A stretch of 64,000 bases of DNA from Ignavibacteria bacterium (GTDB taxonomy: Bacteria; Bacteroidota; Ignavibacteria; Kapaibacteriales; UBA961): positions 186,001-250,000 of the forward strand of contig JADJXV010000004.1 of NCBI GenBank assembly GCA_016720145.1. Direction: 5' to 3'. Made by a program: the position numbers and the translations under genes. Under the pieces are notes generated by a model that saw nothing but the letters and a program-made list of their open reading frames with translations, did no database searches and was not told the origin of the DNA. The stretch's first letter is position 1; the number at the start of each line of letters is the position of its first letter. This document shows positions 29,106 to 39,185 of the stretch, one piece after another.

Positions 29106-32100
29106 TCACCCCGGAACAATACAAATCGAACTCATCCCTTCACCCTTCTTAATCACTTGTATCTGCGTCGCTATGCGCTCTTTCATCATTTCTACGTGCG
29201 ATATTACGCCTACGCTTTTGCCGGTCGCTTGGAGGTTTTCGAGGGCTGACATTACCGTGTCGAGCGTTTCGTTGTCCAAGGTGCCGAAACCTCGTCGATG
29301 AAGAGGAGTCAATTTGCGTGCGATTGCTCGCTAAGTCCGAGAGACCAAGCGCAAGTGCGAGCGAAATAAGGAAGGTCTCGCCGCCCGAAAGTGACTCCAC
29401 CGCACGACGCTCGTCGGCCTGATAGGTGTCGATAATCTGCAAAGCGAGATTCTCCGATTGAATTTTCTCGAGAATGTACCGGTCGTTCAATTGGCGCAGA
29501 TGAATATTGGCAAGCCGCACCAGCCTAACGAGGGTAAGACCCTGCGCAAAACGTTGGAATTTATCGCCCTTAGCCGAACCTATCAGGTCATTCAACTTCT
29601 CCCATCGCATATACTCCTGCTTCTGCACCTCAATCGCTTTCGTGATATCAGCGAATTCCGTGCGGAGTTCTTTATCCTTGCGCAGAATCTCATCAAATTT
29701 TCCCACTTCCTGAAGGAGGTCGGAAGTACGCACTTCACGAAGGCGAATTTCTTCGGTAATTTCCTCAATTGTTTGCTCGGTCAGGGCTTTATCTTGTTCT
29801 TGAGTAAGATGGTGTTGCTTATCAAATAATTGACGTTCGGCGTCGCGCACTGCTTCGAGGAGCATTTTTTCACGTTCTTCGAGTGTGGTGAATTCTTCGC
29901 TTGAAAGGAGCGCTTTCCGCAATTCATCCGGCGTTGCAAATCCTGCAGTTTGAAGCGATTGCAGAAGGTCGGCAGTCGCAACTTTCTCATCGCTACGAAT
30001 TTTTTTAATGTCCGAATCACGGGTGGAAAGTGTGCTTCTAACCTCTGCAAGACGTTCACCGGCATTGCGATATGCGGCTTCTGCTTTTTCGGTTTGCTCG
30101 CCGGCTTTGCGGATATTTTCGGTTAATAGTTTCCGCTCGTCGAGTGGATTTTTCTCACCGAAAAGTTCGGTGCGCTCGTGCTTGACGCGTTCAATTTCAC
30201 GGTGTTCCTGCGCGATTTTCAGGCGGATTTCTTCGAGCGCATGGCTTCGTTCGGCAAGCTGCGCTGTGAGCGCATTCGATTTTTCCGTCAAGGTCGCGAT
30301 CTGCGTATTACTTTCCTGCAAAGCGGTTGAACGTTTTTTCCATTCGGCAGCGCGTTCGGTGAGCTCGGCTAGGGGATTGGCTTGATTTGCAATGGAGAAT
30401 TGTTCTACCATGCTGTCAACCAACGCCTTACGGCGCTCACGCTTGGTCGTAGCTTCGGTGTATTCAGCGGCTAAACGCTCAGCATTTGCCGCGAGATCGG
30501 CTGTTTTGAGGGCGAGCTTTTCAGCGTCATTCTGCGACATTTCAAACGCTTTTTCTGCCTGCTGATGTGATTCGCGTAGAAGCTCCCACTGCTTTTTGAG
30601 CGCGTCGGCTTTTGTTTTCTGTTCTGCTAGCGCTTTTCCATTATTCTCATACGCTTGCATCAATTCACGGAGCGCATCAATGGCTTCTATCGTCAGCGTC
30701 ACTTCGGCAAGTTTGGCAGTTGCAGCAAAACTATTTTCCAGTGATTGCACATCCGCGCTGATGCGCTTGCCTTCGTCCTCACGAGCGAGTTGCGCTGCGT
30801 TGAGTGAGGCAGATTCACTTTCGAATTCCCTTCGTTTCAGGTCCAAATTTTTCAGCAGCGTTTCCTGCGCTTTTACATCTTGTTCGGCTGAGGAAGTCTT
30901 TGATTCATAATGATCTACAAACGGATGATGCGTCGAACCGCACAGCGGACACGCCTCGCCGGCTACTAATTCACCACGCGCCTGTTCGTAAGTTTGAATC
31001 TGTTTTTGGAGGTCGAGAATCGTTCGCAAGGCATCCAAATGTGTGCTGCCTGCTTCTATTTTTGCCGTATGATCGGCGATTTCCTGCGTGAGAATTATGC
31101 GGCGTTCCTGCCCAAGTCTGAAATCCTCCCTGAGCACGGCGCGGCGTTCGATTTTCGCCTGAAATTGCGTCGCAAGGTCGAGTAAACGTCCGTGATGCGC
31201 ATGGCGTTCATGATAGAGTGCGAGCGATTCAGCGAGCGATTCAAGGGTGGAAGTAGTTAGAATTGCAGTGAGTTCGTGGTCTTTTGCCGTCATCTGCTCG
31301 CCTAATTTCCCAGCGAGAATCTGTTTTTCCTGCGCTAGCGTGTGCGCGGCGGTCAGCGACGCCTGCATCTCGGCGAGGTGAAGGGTATTCTTCTCAACGT
31401 CTAATTTTGAGCGCTTCGTGTTTGACGGCGGCATCGAACTCCTGCAAAGCGCCGGTAAGAACGCCGATCGCGCCTTCAAGCTCGGCATCACGTTCATGCG
31501 ATTGGAGCCACTGATGCAGTTCGTGAGATGTATGCTTAATTTTTTCAAGCTCTTGCGAGGTTCTTTGTAGCTCTTCCTGACTGCTTTTGAGATTGTTCTC
31601 AGCGGCAATTTTTTCTTTCTCAAGCGTGGGTAATTTCGCCAAAAGATGCGAGATAAGTTATCGAATTCAATTGTAGCATCGATGCTTGGTGTAATACTTT
31701 CCAGCGTTCCTTGCGCAGCGGCAAGCGCATTTTTGGCGGTGAGAATATCCGAATTCCGCCGCTGCACTTCTTCCGTAACAGCAGGCAATTCAACCAATAA
31801 ACGTTCGATTTCTTTCTCCATATCGTTCGCCCGCGCTTCGAGCGATTCACAGGCGGAGAGCGCATTCATCGCAGGGAGCGCGCGGCGATGCGTGGCAAGT
31901 CGAGTGAAGTCTTCGGCGGCGGCTGATTGTTGAGAATGCACGTTCTCAGCGGCTATACGCGCTGCTTCGACGTCGAGAGTGAAATTCGCGCAATTCGTTC
32001 TCCAGAGCTTGGCTGCGCGCAGAATTTCAAGTTCGGTATGTATGTTTTTAATTAGTATAGTACGTTCATCCTGCGCTGCGAGAATGAGCGTTTTTTCTTC

Positions 32101-32748
32101 GTCACTGATGAGGCGACTTTCGTCAATTTTCGCTGATAATTCGGCGAGTTTTTGCTTTTCTTCACTTGCTTTTTTGAATGCCTCCATCGAGATAGCGGAA
32201 TACTGACTCGTGCCGACCATTTTGTCTAATAAATCGGCGCGTTCATTTTCCTTGGCTTTGAGGAAGGCTGAAAAATCGCCCTGCGCGAGCATCATCGAAC
32301 GTAGGAATTGATCGCAGGAAAGTCCGGTGATACGTTCGACTTCGGCGGGCACTTTGCTCAAGTATGACTCGATAATTTTTCCTGATGGAAGTTCACTCAA
32401 TTCCATTTCTTTAGATTGAAATGCACCATTTGGTTTTTTTCTCGAACGATATGTTGACCATTTGGATCGGTAGCGTTTGCCGTTCGATTCAAAATCTACG
32501 GAAGCCCAACATTCACCTGTACCTCTCGACATTATTTCACAGATATTGCTATTACGATTTAAGCTATATCGAGGAATTGTACCGTACAATGCCACCGTAA
32601 TTGCATCAAGAATCGACGTTTTGCCGGCGCCCGTCGGACCCGACAGCAGGAAAAGCCCCGACTCCGACAACGGAAATGCTTCAAAATCAATCGAATGCGT
32701 GCCCTGGAGGGAATTGATATTCAGGAAGGAGACAGAACAAATTTTCAT
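29106..32748 (-). CDS. sbcC: SbcC exonuclease subunit (Rad50-like SMC ATPase), frameshifted
   Basis: The start at ATG 32748 gives MKICSVSFLNINSLQGTHSI. Walker A is SGPTGAGKTSILDAIT, the zinc hook is ACPLCGSTHHPF between long coiled coils, and the ABC signature is SLSGGETFLISLALALGLSD. Three single-base breaks occur (about 31650, 31400 and 29305). The correct frame between the first two carries LPTLEKEKIAAENNLKSSQE, and the correct end reads FGTLDNETLDTVMSALENLQ with stop at 29106. The total of ~1215 residues is full length. With SbcD it forms a DNA-end processing nuclease that opens hairpins and palindromes. The ATG overlaps the sbcD stop. Confidence 0.92.
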
Positions 32749-33946
32749 GGCATTTCCCTCATCATCGTGAGGAGTTCGTGATAGGTGGCGGTGATCTCGC
32801 TCGTTGCTTCTTGTGACATACTTTTTGCCTCGCAAAGTAATTGAAATACTTCGACTTCGCTGAGCTGCTGTAGGTCATGTTCATCGGTCATGTCAGAAAG
32901 TGAGCGAACGGCCGACTTCTTCACCGAAAAGCGGATAAATTCGAGCGGTTTTCCTGCGGCTGCTTTACGGAGTTCGGCCGTCCAGCTCGGATTCGGCGCA
33001 TCGAGCGTCGCAATTGCCTCAACCCATGCCGGTAAATGTTTGTCATCATTCGAAGTTCTGAATCATTTCGTTAATTTCTTGCGGGGTGCCGGACATCCGC
33101 AGAAGTCGCCGTGATTGTGGAATTTCAATACTTTCCGGTCGTCACGATTCCATTCAAAAATTCAGCAATAATTACCGTGTGCGGGTGGGAGAGTTCGCTA
33201 AAACTCAGCGGTATCGGCGAACCGCAATAGCGTATATGATCGCGACCACCGATGCGCTGGGGACGGTGGATATGTCCAAGTGCTACATAATCAAAGAGTT
33301 CGGGGAAGGTGTCGGCGGTGACCTGTCCAAGGTTACCCATCACGCTATGTTCACTATCCGATAGCTCAGTCCCGGCAGCGAATAAATGTCCGGTTGCAAT
33401 CACCGGCAGGCCGCGCTGTTTGTACGGTTCGGCAAGCGCCGCGATATCCCGGTAATGCGCGCGAATTCCCTCACGGATGCGCAGTTCACGTTCCTCAGCA
33501 AGCTCACCGGCCACGGAAAACCGCAGGTCTTTATCGCGGAGAAAGGGCACAGCGCAGACGGCGCCAATTTCTTCACCATCGGAAGAATGAAGCATACTAA
33601 TTTCATCATCAAGTGACGCGCCGGTCGCTCCAATAACATGAATATTCAATGCCTTGAGGAGTTCTTTCGGCGCGTTGAGTGTGGCAGGGGAGTCATGATT
33701 GCCTCCGGTGATAATGATATTCGGACATACAAGCGAAGCGCTGCGGAGGAAAGTATAATACAGCTCCAGCGCATAGCTTGGTGGATTACCCATATCAAAG
33801 ACATCACCGGAATGGATGAGGGCGTCGATCTTGCGATCCTGCAGAACCTCAAGCAGCCATGTGAGGAAAGCGCGGTGCTCGTCATCCCGATCTCTTTCGC
33901 AGAAGCGTTGCCCGAGATGCCAGTCGGATGTATGGAGTATTTTCAT
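32745..33946 (-). CDS. sbcD: SbcD nuclease subunit (Mre11-like), frameshifted
   Basis: It starts MKILHTSDWHLGQRFCERD. The metallophosphoesterase motifs DxH (SDWH), GDVFD, GGNHDS, ATGHLF and ALGHIHRPQ are all present. The frame stops at 33125, but the family C-terminal part continues in other frames (IEIPQSRRLLRMSGTPQEIN, then FIRFSVKKSAVRSLSDMTDE and YHELLTMMREMP) and ends with TGA overlapping the sbcC ATG. Two breaks (near 33125 and 33060). The ~400-residue product is normal. The GC content is higher than in the island to its left, so sbcDC is likely native chromosome. Confidence 0.92.
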
Positions 33947-34021
33947 GAAAAATATGGAGGTTGTGTGAGTGGAATGAATGAATTTATGGAGATAATTTTA
34001 GGGTTGAATGATATTTCCTGT

Positions 34022-34050
34022 CCCGGCAGTTGCTACAACTGCCCGTCAAC
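34022..34050. repeat. REP-like palindrome upstream of sbcD
   Basis: CCGGCAGTTGCTACAACTGC forms a near-perfect hairpin. It is one of about a dozen similar CCGG/GGTTG-type palindromes (near 2750, 3990, 13840, 34170, 34730, 35745, 36610, 37065, 37435 and 40170) that act as building blocks of the larger repeats. Confidence 0.6.
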
Positions 34051-34073
34051 TACCTATGAAACGTCCTGCTAAT

Positions 34074-34520
34074 CTAAACTTTAATCCCAATTGCCAATGC
34101 AGATGACAAATTCCATGCAAATACTTCAACTATTTCAACATGCGGACGTTTTATCAGAATCTGTTTACGGTCGGTTTTAACAACCGACCGGACGTGAAAT
34201 TGTCTCCGCAGTGCGGAGACAATCACCTCGTCTTTAAAAGTCTCCGCAAAGCGGAGACAATGTCTTAATTGTTTGTCGCTCCAACCGGTTCCAAATTCTT
34301 CATTTAATTGTCGTGTCAGTGATACGACAATCTCTTTGCCATAATCTGCTCTTTTATTGTGTAATATTTCATCATTTATCCTCTTGCCTATGTTCCAATA
34401 CAACAGTGTCATTTCAGCATTGACCGAAACAGCTACATTGTGTTTGCTGGTTTCTATCAAGTGTCTGATTGCTGAAAACAGACCAGTATTTTCTATGGTA
34501 TTCTTGCTCATTTGTTCCAT
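34074..34520 (-). pseudogene. DUF1016 (YhcG-type) nuclease gene, truncated at a REP element
   Basis: The start at 34520 or 34511 gives the DUF1016 N-terminal domain: ETSKHNVAVSVNAEMTLLYW, IGKRINDEILHNKRADYGKE and GWSDKQLRHCLRFAETF, up to VSALRRQF. Full-length members have ~340 residues with a PD-(D/E)xK nuclease C-terminal half. Here, after ~95 residues, the frame enters a REP palindrome (encoding HVRSVVKTDRK) and ends in 30 unrelated residues. The nuclease domain is missing. A second fragment cut at the same point lies at 37346-37773. Confidence 0.75.
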
Positions 34521-34580
34521 CCATTTTTATAGGTTATACAAAATCCATTTCATGAAAAATCTGCTACTTTTGGTTGATTT

Positions 34581-34752
34581 ACTCCCGTCACATAAGGTGC
34601 TATGCCTGACGTCAATTACTAGCTGAATAAACACTTGCTGAGTATTGCTTCCGCTGGTCATCTAAACACATCATTACACACCTATATGCCCTGTTCTAGC
34701 TTTTCATTGGTATGTGTTGACGGTCGGTTGTACAACAGACCGGATGGGAAAA
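34581..34752 (-). repeat. Repeat family A, inverted copy 11, long form
   Basis: It reads on the plus strand as ACTCCCGTCACATAAGGTGC, GCCTGACGTCAATTACTAG and AATAAACACTTGCTGAG, then GTATGTGTTGACGGTCGG. This is the reverse complement of the family-A core plus a tail ending in a CGGTCGGTTGTACAACAGACC palindrome. The 34521-34836 gap holds nothing else. Confidence 0.75.
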
Positions 34753-34836
34753 TGCTCTGTGCAGACGTTTCGGCGGTATATGTTTAGAGTTGATTGTACC
34801 ACTGACCTGACTGGAAATTAATGAAAAAATAGTCTA

Positions 34837-35573
34837 TTACTCCCAAATAATCACCGACGACTTCCAATTGTCACCCACCTTCTCAGCAAGAAGAAGACCT
34901 TCAGTACCCACTCCAAGCTGCCCAACGAGACGACCACTTTTATCCCAAAAAGCACTTCGTCCTGCTGCCGGTAACTTGTTAGATTCACCCGTAAAATTTG
35001 CCATGAGAATATTCATTGTATGTCGCTCCGAATATTCACCTAGCTGTTGATATGCCTCGGCTATTCCCCGGAGTGTAAAATATACTTGCTAGGTAAAGCG
35101 TAGCGCCTGAAAAACAAGCATTCGCCGGATGAAGAGGATTGGTAATATCAGCGCAAATTGCGCGCAATGCGTTCGTTCTCGAGAATAATCTGCGGGTTAT
35201 AATCACTATTCGGCGAGAAAAATACTTCCTCACCCTGATGCAGAAACTGTTTGGTGTAGAGCTCTATCGGCTTATTAGGTAAGAAGATAAACGAACCGAT
35301 GTGGAGTCCGGTCTCCAGCCGAACAGGAGCTCCGGCAATGATAATCATATCATGCTTCGCGGCAAGCTCGCTCAGCACATGAAGCCGAGGGTCATCCATT
35401 GTGAACGAGAGTTCGGCTGCGTGCTCAAGTTCATATCCGGTAAGGGACATTTCAGGAAATGTGAGGAGGTGAACGCCATGTTCGGCCACACGGTCGATAT
35501 ATTGCACGTGGCGCAGGATATTTGCTTGCGTGTCATGGTAAATGGGTTTTGTTTGGGCAGCTGCTATGCGCAT
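34837..35573 (-). CDS. Carbon-nitrogen hydrolase (nitrilase superfamily), frameshifted
   Basis: It starts MRIAAAQTKPIYHDTQANIL. The catalytic triad is visible: Glu41 in FPEMSLTGYE, Lys108 in YTKQFLHQGEE and Cys in the continuation ALAICADITNP. The first frame stops early, at 35148. The correct sequence continues via two shifts through HPANACFSGATLYLASIFYT and MNILMANFTGESNKLPAAGR to SSVIIWE (stop 34837), ~247 residues. Members hydrolyse amides such as omega-amidates, N-carbamoyl compounds or deaminated glutathione; the specificity is not evident. It is a single gene between inverted repeat-A copies. Confidence 0.85.
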
Positions 35574-35599
35574 AGAAGATAAAGGTTATTAGAATTTTC

Positions 35600-35770
35600 G
35601 TCCGGTCAGAAATTATACCTGACGTCAATTGCTTGCCGAATAAATACTTACTGAGTATTGCTGCCAATTCTCACACGATTACATCATACGATCGTTCGTT
35701 ACCTATACTCCGTGCAGATGCTTCAAGGGTATTTGTTTACAGTCAATTGTAACTACCGACCGGACGTAAT
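35600..35770 (-). repeat. Repeat family A, inverted copy 12, long form
   Basis: CCTGACGTCAATTGCTTGCC and AATAAATACTTACTGAG, then TTTGTTTACAGTCAATTGTA and CGACCGGACG. It occupies the first half of the 35574-35926 gap; the rest shows no gene. Confidence 0.7.
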
Positions 35771-35926
35771 GCTAAGTGTTAGAAATTAGTTGAACACAAA
35801 ATATAGAATATTTCCTATAGTGCAATCTGGGTTCAAACTACGCTCTTCGTTTGTCGGCACCCTTGCCTTCTAAGTAAAGAAAGTATAGAATAGTAGTATA
35901 GTATTGATAGTTCTCCATTAAAGACA

Positions 35927-36436
35927 CTACCAATCACCAGCGTAGCGCAAGTCTTCGGAAGTATAATATTTCAAATAGTCGTAGTTCAATTTAGTGATTT
36001 GCCTGACATGCAAGTAATCGTGGGCAAGCCAATTGGTTAAAAACATAGAAGCGGTCAATGGACCATACTGTGGGTGTTGGAACGCACTTTCCCAGTTTGC
36101 ATTTACAATCGATTTCAGCCACTGTACCGAATAATAGCGCTCACGTAAAAAATTGTTCAGTGTATCGTGATAGTTTGCGTGGATGTACTGTCTTTTTTCT
36201 ACCCATCCCATGGGGTCAATAGGTGGAAGTGGCTGGGTAGGTGTCGTGAGTACATGGGCTAATCTTGCCCGAAAATCTTCTCGTTCTTCATCGTATAAGT
36301 GGCAAATTATTTCCAGCAAGCACCATTTTTCAGGAGTGGATTTCCATAAATATTCCTCATTGTTTTTATCGTTCAAAAGGCTTTCAAAGACCGCCAGATT
36401 TTTCTCGAGCTGTAGTATAATATATTGATATTCCAT
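35927..36436 (-). CDS. DinB superfamily protein
   Basis: This 169-residue protein is a four-helix-bundle DinB/YfiT-like putative metalloenzyme. The metal-binding histidines are placed as in the family: CHLYDEEREDF in helix 2, and NWLAHDYLHVRQI near the C-terminus (HxxxH). The start at 36436 (MEYQYIILQLEKNLAVFESL) is preferred over an upstream in-frame start because the upstream 31 codons read through repeat sequence. Family members include thiol-dependent transferases and DNA-damage-induced proteins; the function here is unassigned. Intact frame. Confidence 0.85.
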   Translation of the reverse strand: MEYQYIILQLEKNLAVFESLLNDKNNEEYLWKSTPEKWCLLEIICHLYDEEREDFRARLAHVLTTPTQPLPPIDPMGWVEKRQYIHANYHDTLNNFLRERYYSVQWLKSIVNANWESAFQHPQYGPLTASMFLTNWLAHDYLHVRQITKLNYDYLKYYTSEDLRYAGDW

Positions 36437-36529
36437 AGTATTACATAAATATAAATGGTTGGAATTTCCGCTTGGACGGCAGTAATGTCCGCAGACGATT
36501 ACTGGTCTTTTGAAGAATATTGCTTCCAC

Positions 36530-36640
36530 TTCTCACACGATCATCATACCATCATCCATTACCGAGGTGCTTCCGTGCATTCGTTTCAGCGGTATGTGTT
36601 GACGGTCGGTTGTAGCAACCGACCTGACGCGAAATCCTGT
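36530..36640 (-). repeat. Repeat family A, inverted copy 13 (partial)
   Basis: TTGCTTCCACTTCTCACACG and CAGCGGTATGTGTTGACGG, then GTCGGTTGTAGCAACCGACC. It matches the distal half of copies 11, 12 and 14. Confidence 0.65.
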
Positions 36641-36649
36641 ACTCCAATC

Positions 36650-37014
36650 TCACCGCACCTCAATTCGCCAAACGGTTTCTTCCATTGTATCGGGCTGGGG
36701 TTGGTGCTTTCTCCACTCGGTATAATCATCTTGCACGAGTCCCATATCACGGAGAAATTCGACTAAACCAACAGAACCAAGCTCTCGGTGTAATACTTCC
36801 AAACCTTTATGCCGGAGTTCAACTGATTTTTTCGCCATTTCGAGTACAGCTATTGCAGCTTCATGAGTTACCGATGGAAAGTCATCTAAAAATTCAAGGA
36901 GATCATCACCTCCCTCAATATAATCAAACAAATTCTGAATAGGAACTCTTGTGCCTGCAAAAACAGGAGTTCACTCATAATTCAGGGTCTATGCTGACGT
37001 GTCCGTAAATCATG
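36650..37014 (-). CDS. DUF433 protein fused to a small antitoxin-like module
   Basis: From ATG 37014 (MIYGHVSIDPEL), after one break near 36965, the DUF433 domain reads PVFAGTRVPIQNLFDYIEGG and DDFPSVTHEAAIAVLEMAKK. DUF433 is a short wHTH-like antitoxin domain often paired with DUF5615 PIN-like toxins. Instead of ending at ~75 residues it runs straight into VELRHKGLEVLHRELGSVGL and VEFLRDMGLVQDDYTEWRKH, ending WRIEVR. That second module is encoded as a separate gene after the PIN toxin at 40.2 kb. The junction is in one open frame, so the fusion is direct. Confidence 0.75.
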
Positions 37015-37057
37015 GTACGTATTGTTTTTGAGAAAGTTAATTGAATTTTTTGGATTT

Positions 37058-37095
37058 TCGTCCGGTCAGTTCTTTGAACTGCCCGGACAGAAATA
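37058..37095. repeat. REP-like palindrome
   Basis: CGTCCGGTCAGTTCTTTGAA continues to CTGCCCGGAC, forming a hairpin with TTCTTTGAA at its top. It lies between two small genes and may end transcription of the DUF433 gene's upstream neighbour. Confidence 0.55.
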
Positions 37096-37100
37096 CCCTC

Positions 37101-37298
37101 TTATTCATCGCCGCTACTTATCTCGCCCGAGTGAGTTTTATCCTCCTCCGCCGCTGTTGCCTTGTATCCGTCGTACGTTTTAAAATCTTCGAGCCGAGGT
37201 CTGTCAGAATGATTCTCTTCTGTCCATTTGTCTATCGCTGCAATATACTCTTGCTCGTTTTCAAAATCTGACCTAATCGGCCACGGTATGTTTGTCAT
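37101..37298 (-). CDS. Small acidic hypothetical protein
   Basis: This 65-residue protein (MTNIPWPIRSDFENEQEYIA to ACC-less tail HSGEISSGDE) has a good ribosome-binding site (ACAGGAG, 8 nt before the ATG), unusual in this genome, which supports expression. It is rich in Asp, Glu and Lys with no signal or membrane segment. No family recognised. It sits between a REP palindrome and a truncated DUF1016 gene. Confidence 0.5.
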   Translation of the reverse strand: MTNIPWPIRSDFENEQEYIAAIDKWTEENHSDRPRLEDFKTYDGYKATAAEEDKTHSGEISSGDE

Positions 37299-37325
37299 AA
37301 AATTACTCCTGTTTCATCTAAATAG

Positions 37326-37341
37326 CGTGAGTTCGGGATAA
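37326..37341. mobile_element. Single-ended copy of the MITE inverted repeat
   Basis: CGTGAGTTCGGGATAA matches 16 of 17 nt of the terminal repeat of the element at 14758-15058. No second end was found nearby. It marks the 3' edge of the truncated DUF1016 gene. Confidence 0.5.
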
Positions 37342-37345
37342 GAAC

Positions 37346-37773
37346 TCATAGTATAACAGCCTCTAATTGATCTACATTGAGAGAATTTTGAAATCGGATA
37401 ACAGACTTTTTCGGCATAAAGGTATAGCAAATAAGAACTGACCGGACGGGGAATTGGTGCGACAGTGTCGCACTAATTTCAACGTCAGGAAAACACTTGT
37501 AAAACTCCATCATTCTCGTAAGATTTGAGCGGCTATACCCCTTCCCATAGCTAAAAACCAATTCTTCAGACAGCGTCTGCACAATTCGCTTACCATATTC
37601 TGCCCTATCATTTTTGATAACTTCTTCTTGTATGGTTTTGCCAATTTGCCAGTACAGCATTACCATACCCTTATTAATGGTTTGGGTTACAAAGCCCTGT
37701 GCCGAACGAATAAGCGCAGAAACCTTAGTGGATAAAGGTTGATGTTTTCACTATCATTAATTTTCTTATTCAT
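37346..37773 (-). pseudogene. DUF1016 nuclease gene fragment
   Basis: The start at 37773 (MNKKINDSENIN, with one break near 37735 leading to STKVSALIRSAQGFVTQTIN) is followed by MVMLYWQIGKTIQEEVIKND, RAEYGKRIVQTLSEEL and SRSNLTRMMEFYKCFPDVEI. This is the DUF1016 N-terminal domain. After ISATLSHQF the frame enters a CCGGTCAG REP element (PVRSV) and ends 35 residues later without the PD-(D/E)xK domain. It is cut at the same family position as the gene at 34074-34520. Confidence 0.7.
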
Positions 37774-37849
37774 CTTCTGCCTCTATGTTGATGGTATCTA
37801 CAAAATCCATTCTCGAAACATCTGCTGCAATTTGGTTGATGTATTACGA

Positions 37850-38030
37850 TTCCGTTAGATGCTACACATGATGTCAATTAGTAGTCAAATAAGTACTTGC
37901 TGGGTTTTACTTTTGCTTGTCATGGTTTTCGATATACCTCATCTCGCCTAAATACTCTCCTAGCAGGCGTTGCAGCGGTATGTGTGTTGACAATTGAAAT
38001 AACCACCGACTGTACACTGATTATGTGCAG
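37850..38030 (-). repeat. Repeat family A, inverted copy 14, long form
   Basis: ACATGATGTCAATTAGTAG and AATAAGTACTTGCTGGG, then GTATGTGTGTTGACAATTG and CCACCGACTGTACAC. It occupies most of the gap between the DUF1016 fragment and HD-Pnk. Confidence 0.65.
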
Positions 38031-38057
38031 GCGTTACTATCGTTGCATTGATCTAAA

Positions 38058-39185
38058 TTATTCACTACTAATAACATACTCTATATCATGGGCTTCCTTG
38101 TAGAGGAATTTCCAGTTTATCTTGAGGCGGTCGATGACAAGTTCCGGCACTTTATGTTCTCTTTGAGCGTTCTGAGATAACATGGTTGTATAGGGTACTT
38201 CAAATAAACGATCCGTACCCGTGCGCCATAGTCAGTAAATAAAGCAATCCATTTGCCGCGCATATCGCTCGTAATATTTGTACCATTGAAGACAAATGAT
38301 TTTTTACGCGCATAAATTCTTTGGCTTTCTCTTTCGCAAGTTGAATAACCTGTCCATTGCCTTTTTTATCGGTTGGTGAAATTTTATGTTCTCTGCGAAT
38401 ATCATCAAGCGATAAAACAGGTAACGGTAAGTAGTTGTGAATATAGGTGTCTTTTCCGGTGCCCGGTAATCCTGCGATCATATACACATCAAACGTTACT
38501 TCCTCAAACGGTAGATAATCAGGTGACACATCAGATTTATTTAAATATAAATAACGACTGTACTTAGAAGGGAATTCTCGTCGTTTGCCGAAACAGTCAT
38601 TCTCTATGCATAATTCCCTGAAAAGTTCAAGATTCAGTAATAATGCATCTTTATCCTTGCAAATTCTACCTAAGGCATCGGCTTGTGCTACGATATAGAG
38701 TAAGGCAGTATTGAGGTGTAAGCTAACTTCAATGACATTTTTTCGTGGGTCTTCCTTTTCTATTGACCAAAGTGGTAATCCATGATATCTAACTAACTTC
38801 GCTATTTCTTCCCGAATTGTAAATGGTGTCGGAATTTCAGTGTATAATATTTTTCTAGCCGTAAATTCACCTTTTTTGAATGACCGGGTGAAGATATTCG
38901 CTCAACGCCATTGTCAACGTGGAGAATAGTTGTTGACCTTTTTTCAATATCATGAAAAAGAGCAGCGGTAAATACGATATGTTTTTCTTGCTCCGATAAT
39001 TGGATAAATTCCGGCAATTCAAGAAGAGCAGAAATCACCATCTGTGTATGAATAAAAACATTGCCTTCCTGATGCCATTCAGGTTCCTGCGGCACATTTT
39101 TTAACTCAGACAACCAAGATAAAGTACGTTCAAGTACATCCCAATCAACCTCTTGGTCAATCTCGTAATACGGAAATTTCCACAT
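38058..39185 (-). CDS. HD-Pnk: HD phosphoesterase/polynucleotide 5'-kinase, frameshifted
   Basis: One ~377-residue protein is spread over three frames. The N-terminal HD domain has His38 and His46 (EWHQEGNVFIHTQM) and the HD dyad ALFHDIEKRS (78-79). The middle reads EFTARKILYTEIPTPFTIRE and VSLHLNTALLYIVAQADALG. The C-terminal P-loop kinase has MIAGLPGTGKDTYIHNYLPL, LSLDDIRREHK and KVPELVIDRLKINWKF, with stop at 38058. In Runella slithyformis, HD-Pnk heals RNA/DNA ends: the HD domain removes 2',3'-cyclic phosphate and the kinase phosphorylates 5'-OH. The ATG overlaps the RNA-ligase stop by 1 nt. The break near 38880 is one missing A in AAAAAAGG. Confidence 0.87.

Noticed and set aside
29458..31933. 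Several plus-strand frames over sbcC
   Set aside because: They are antisense shadows of the Ala/Glu-rich coiled coil of SbcC.
34199..34265. Palindromes GTCTCCGCAGTGCGGAGAC and GTCTCCGCAAAGCGGAGAC
   Set aside because: They coincide with conserved DUF1016 codons (RFAETF and IVSALRRQ), so they are explained by coding constraint. The similar GTGCGACAGTGTCGCAC at 37455 is the same case.
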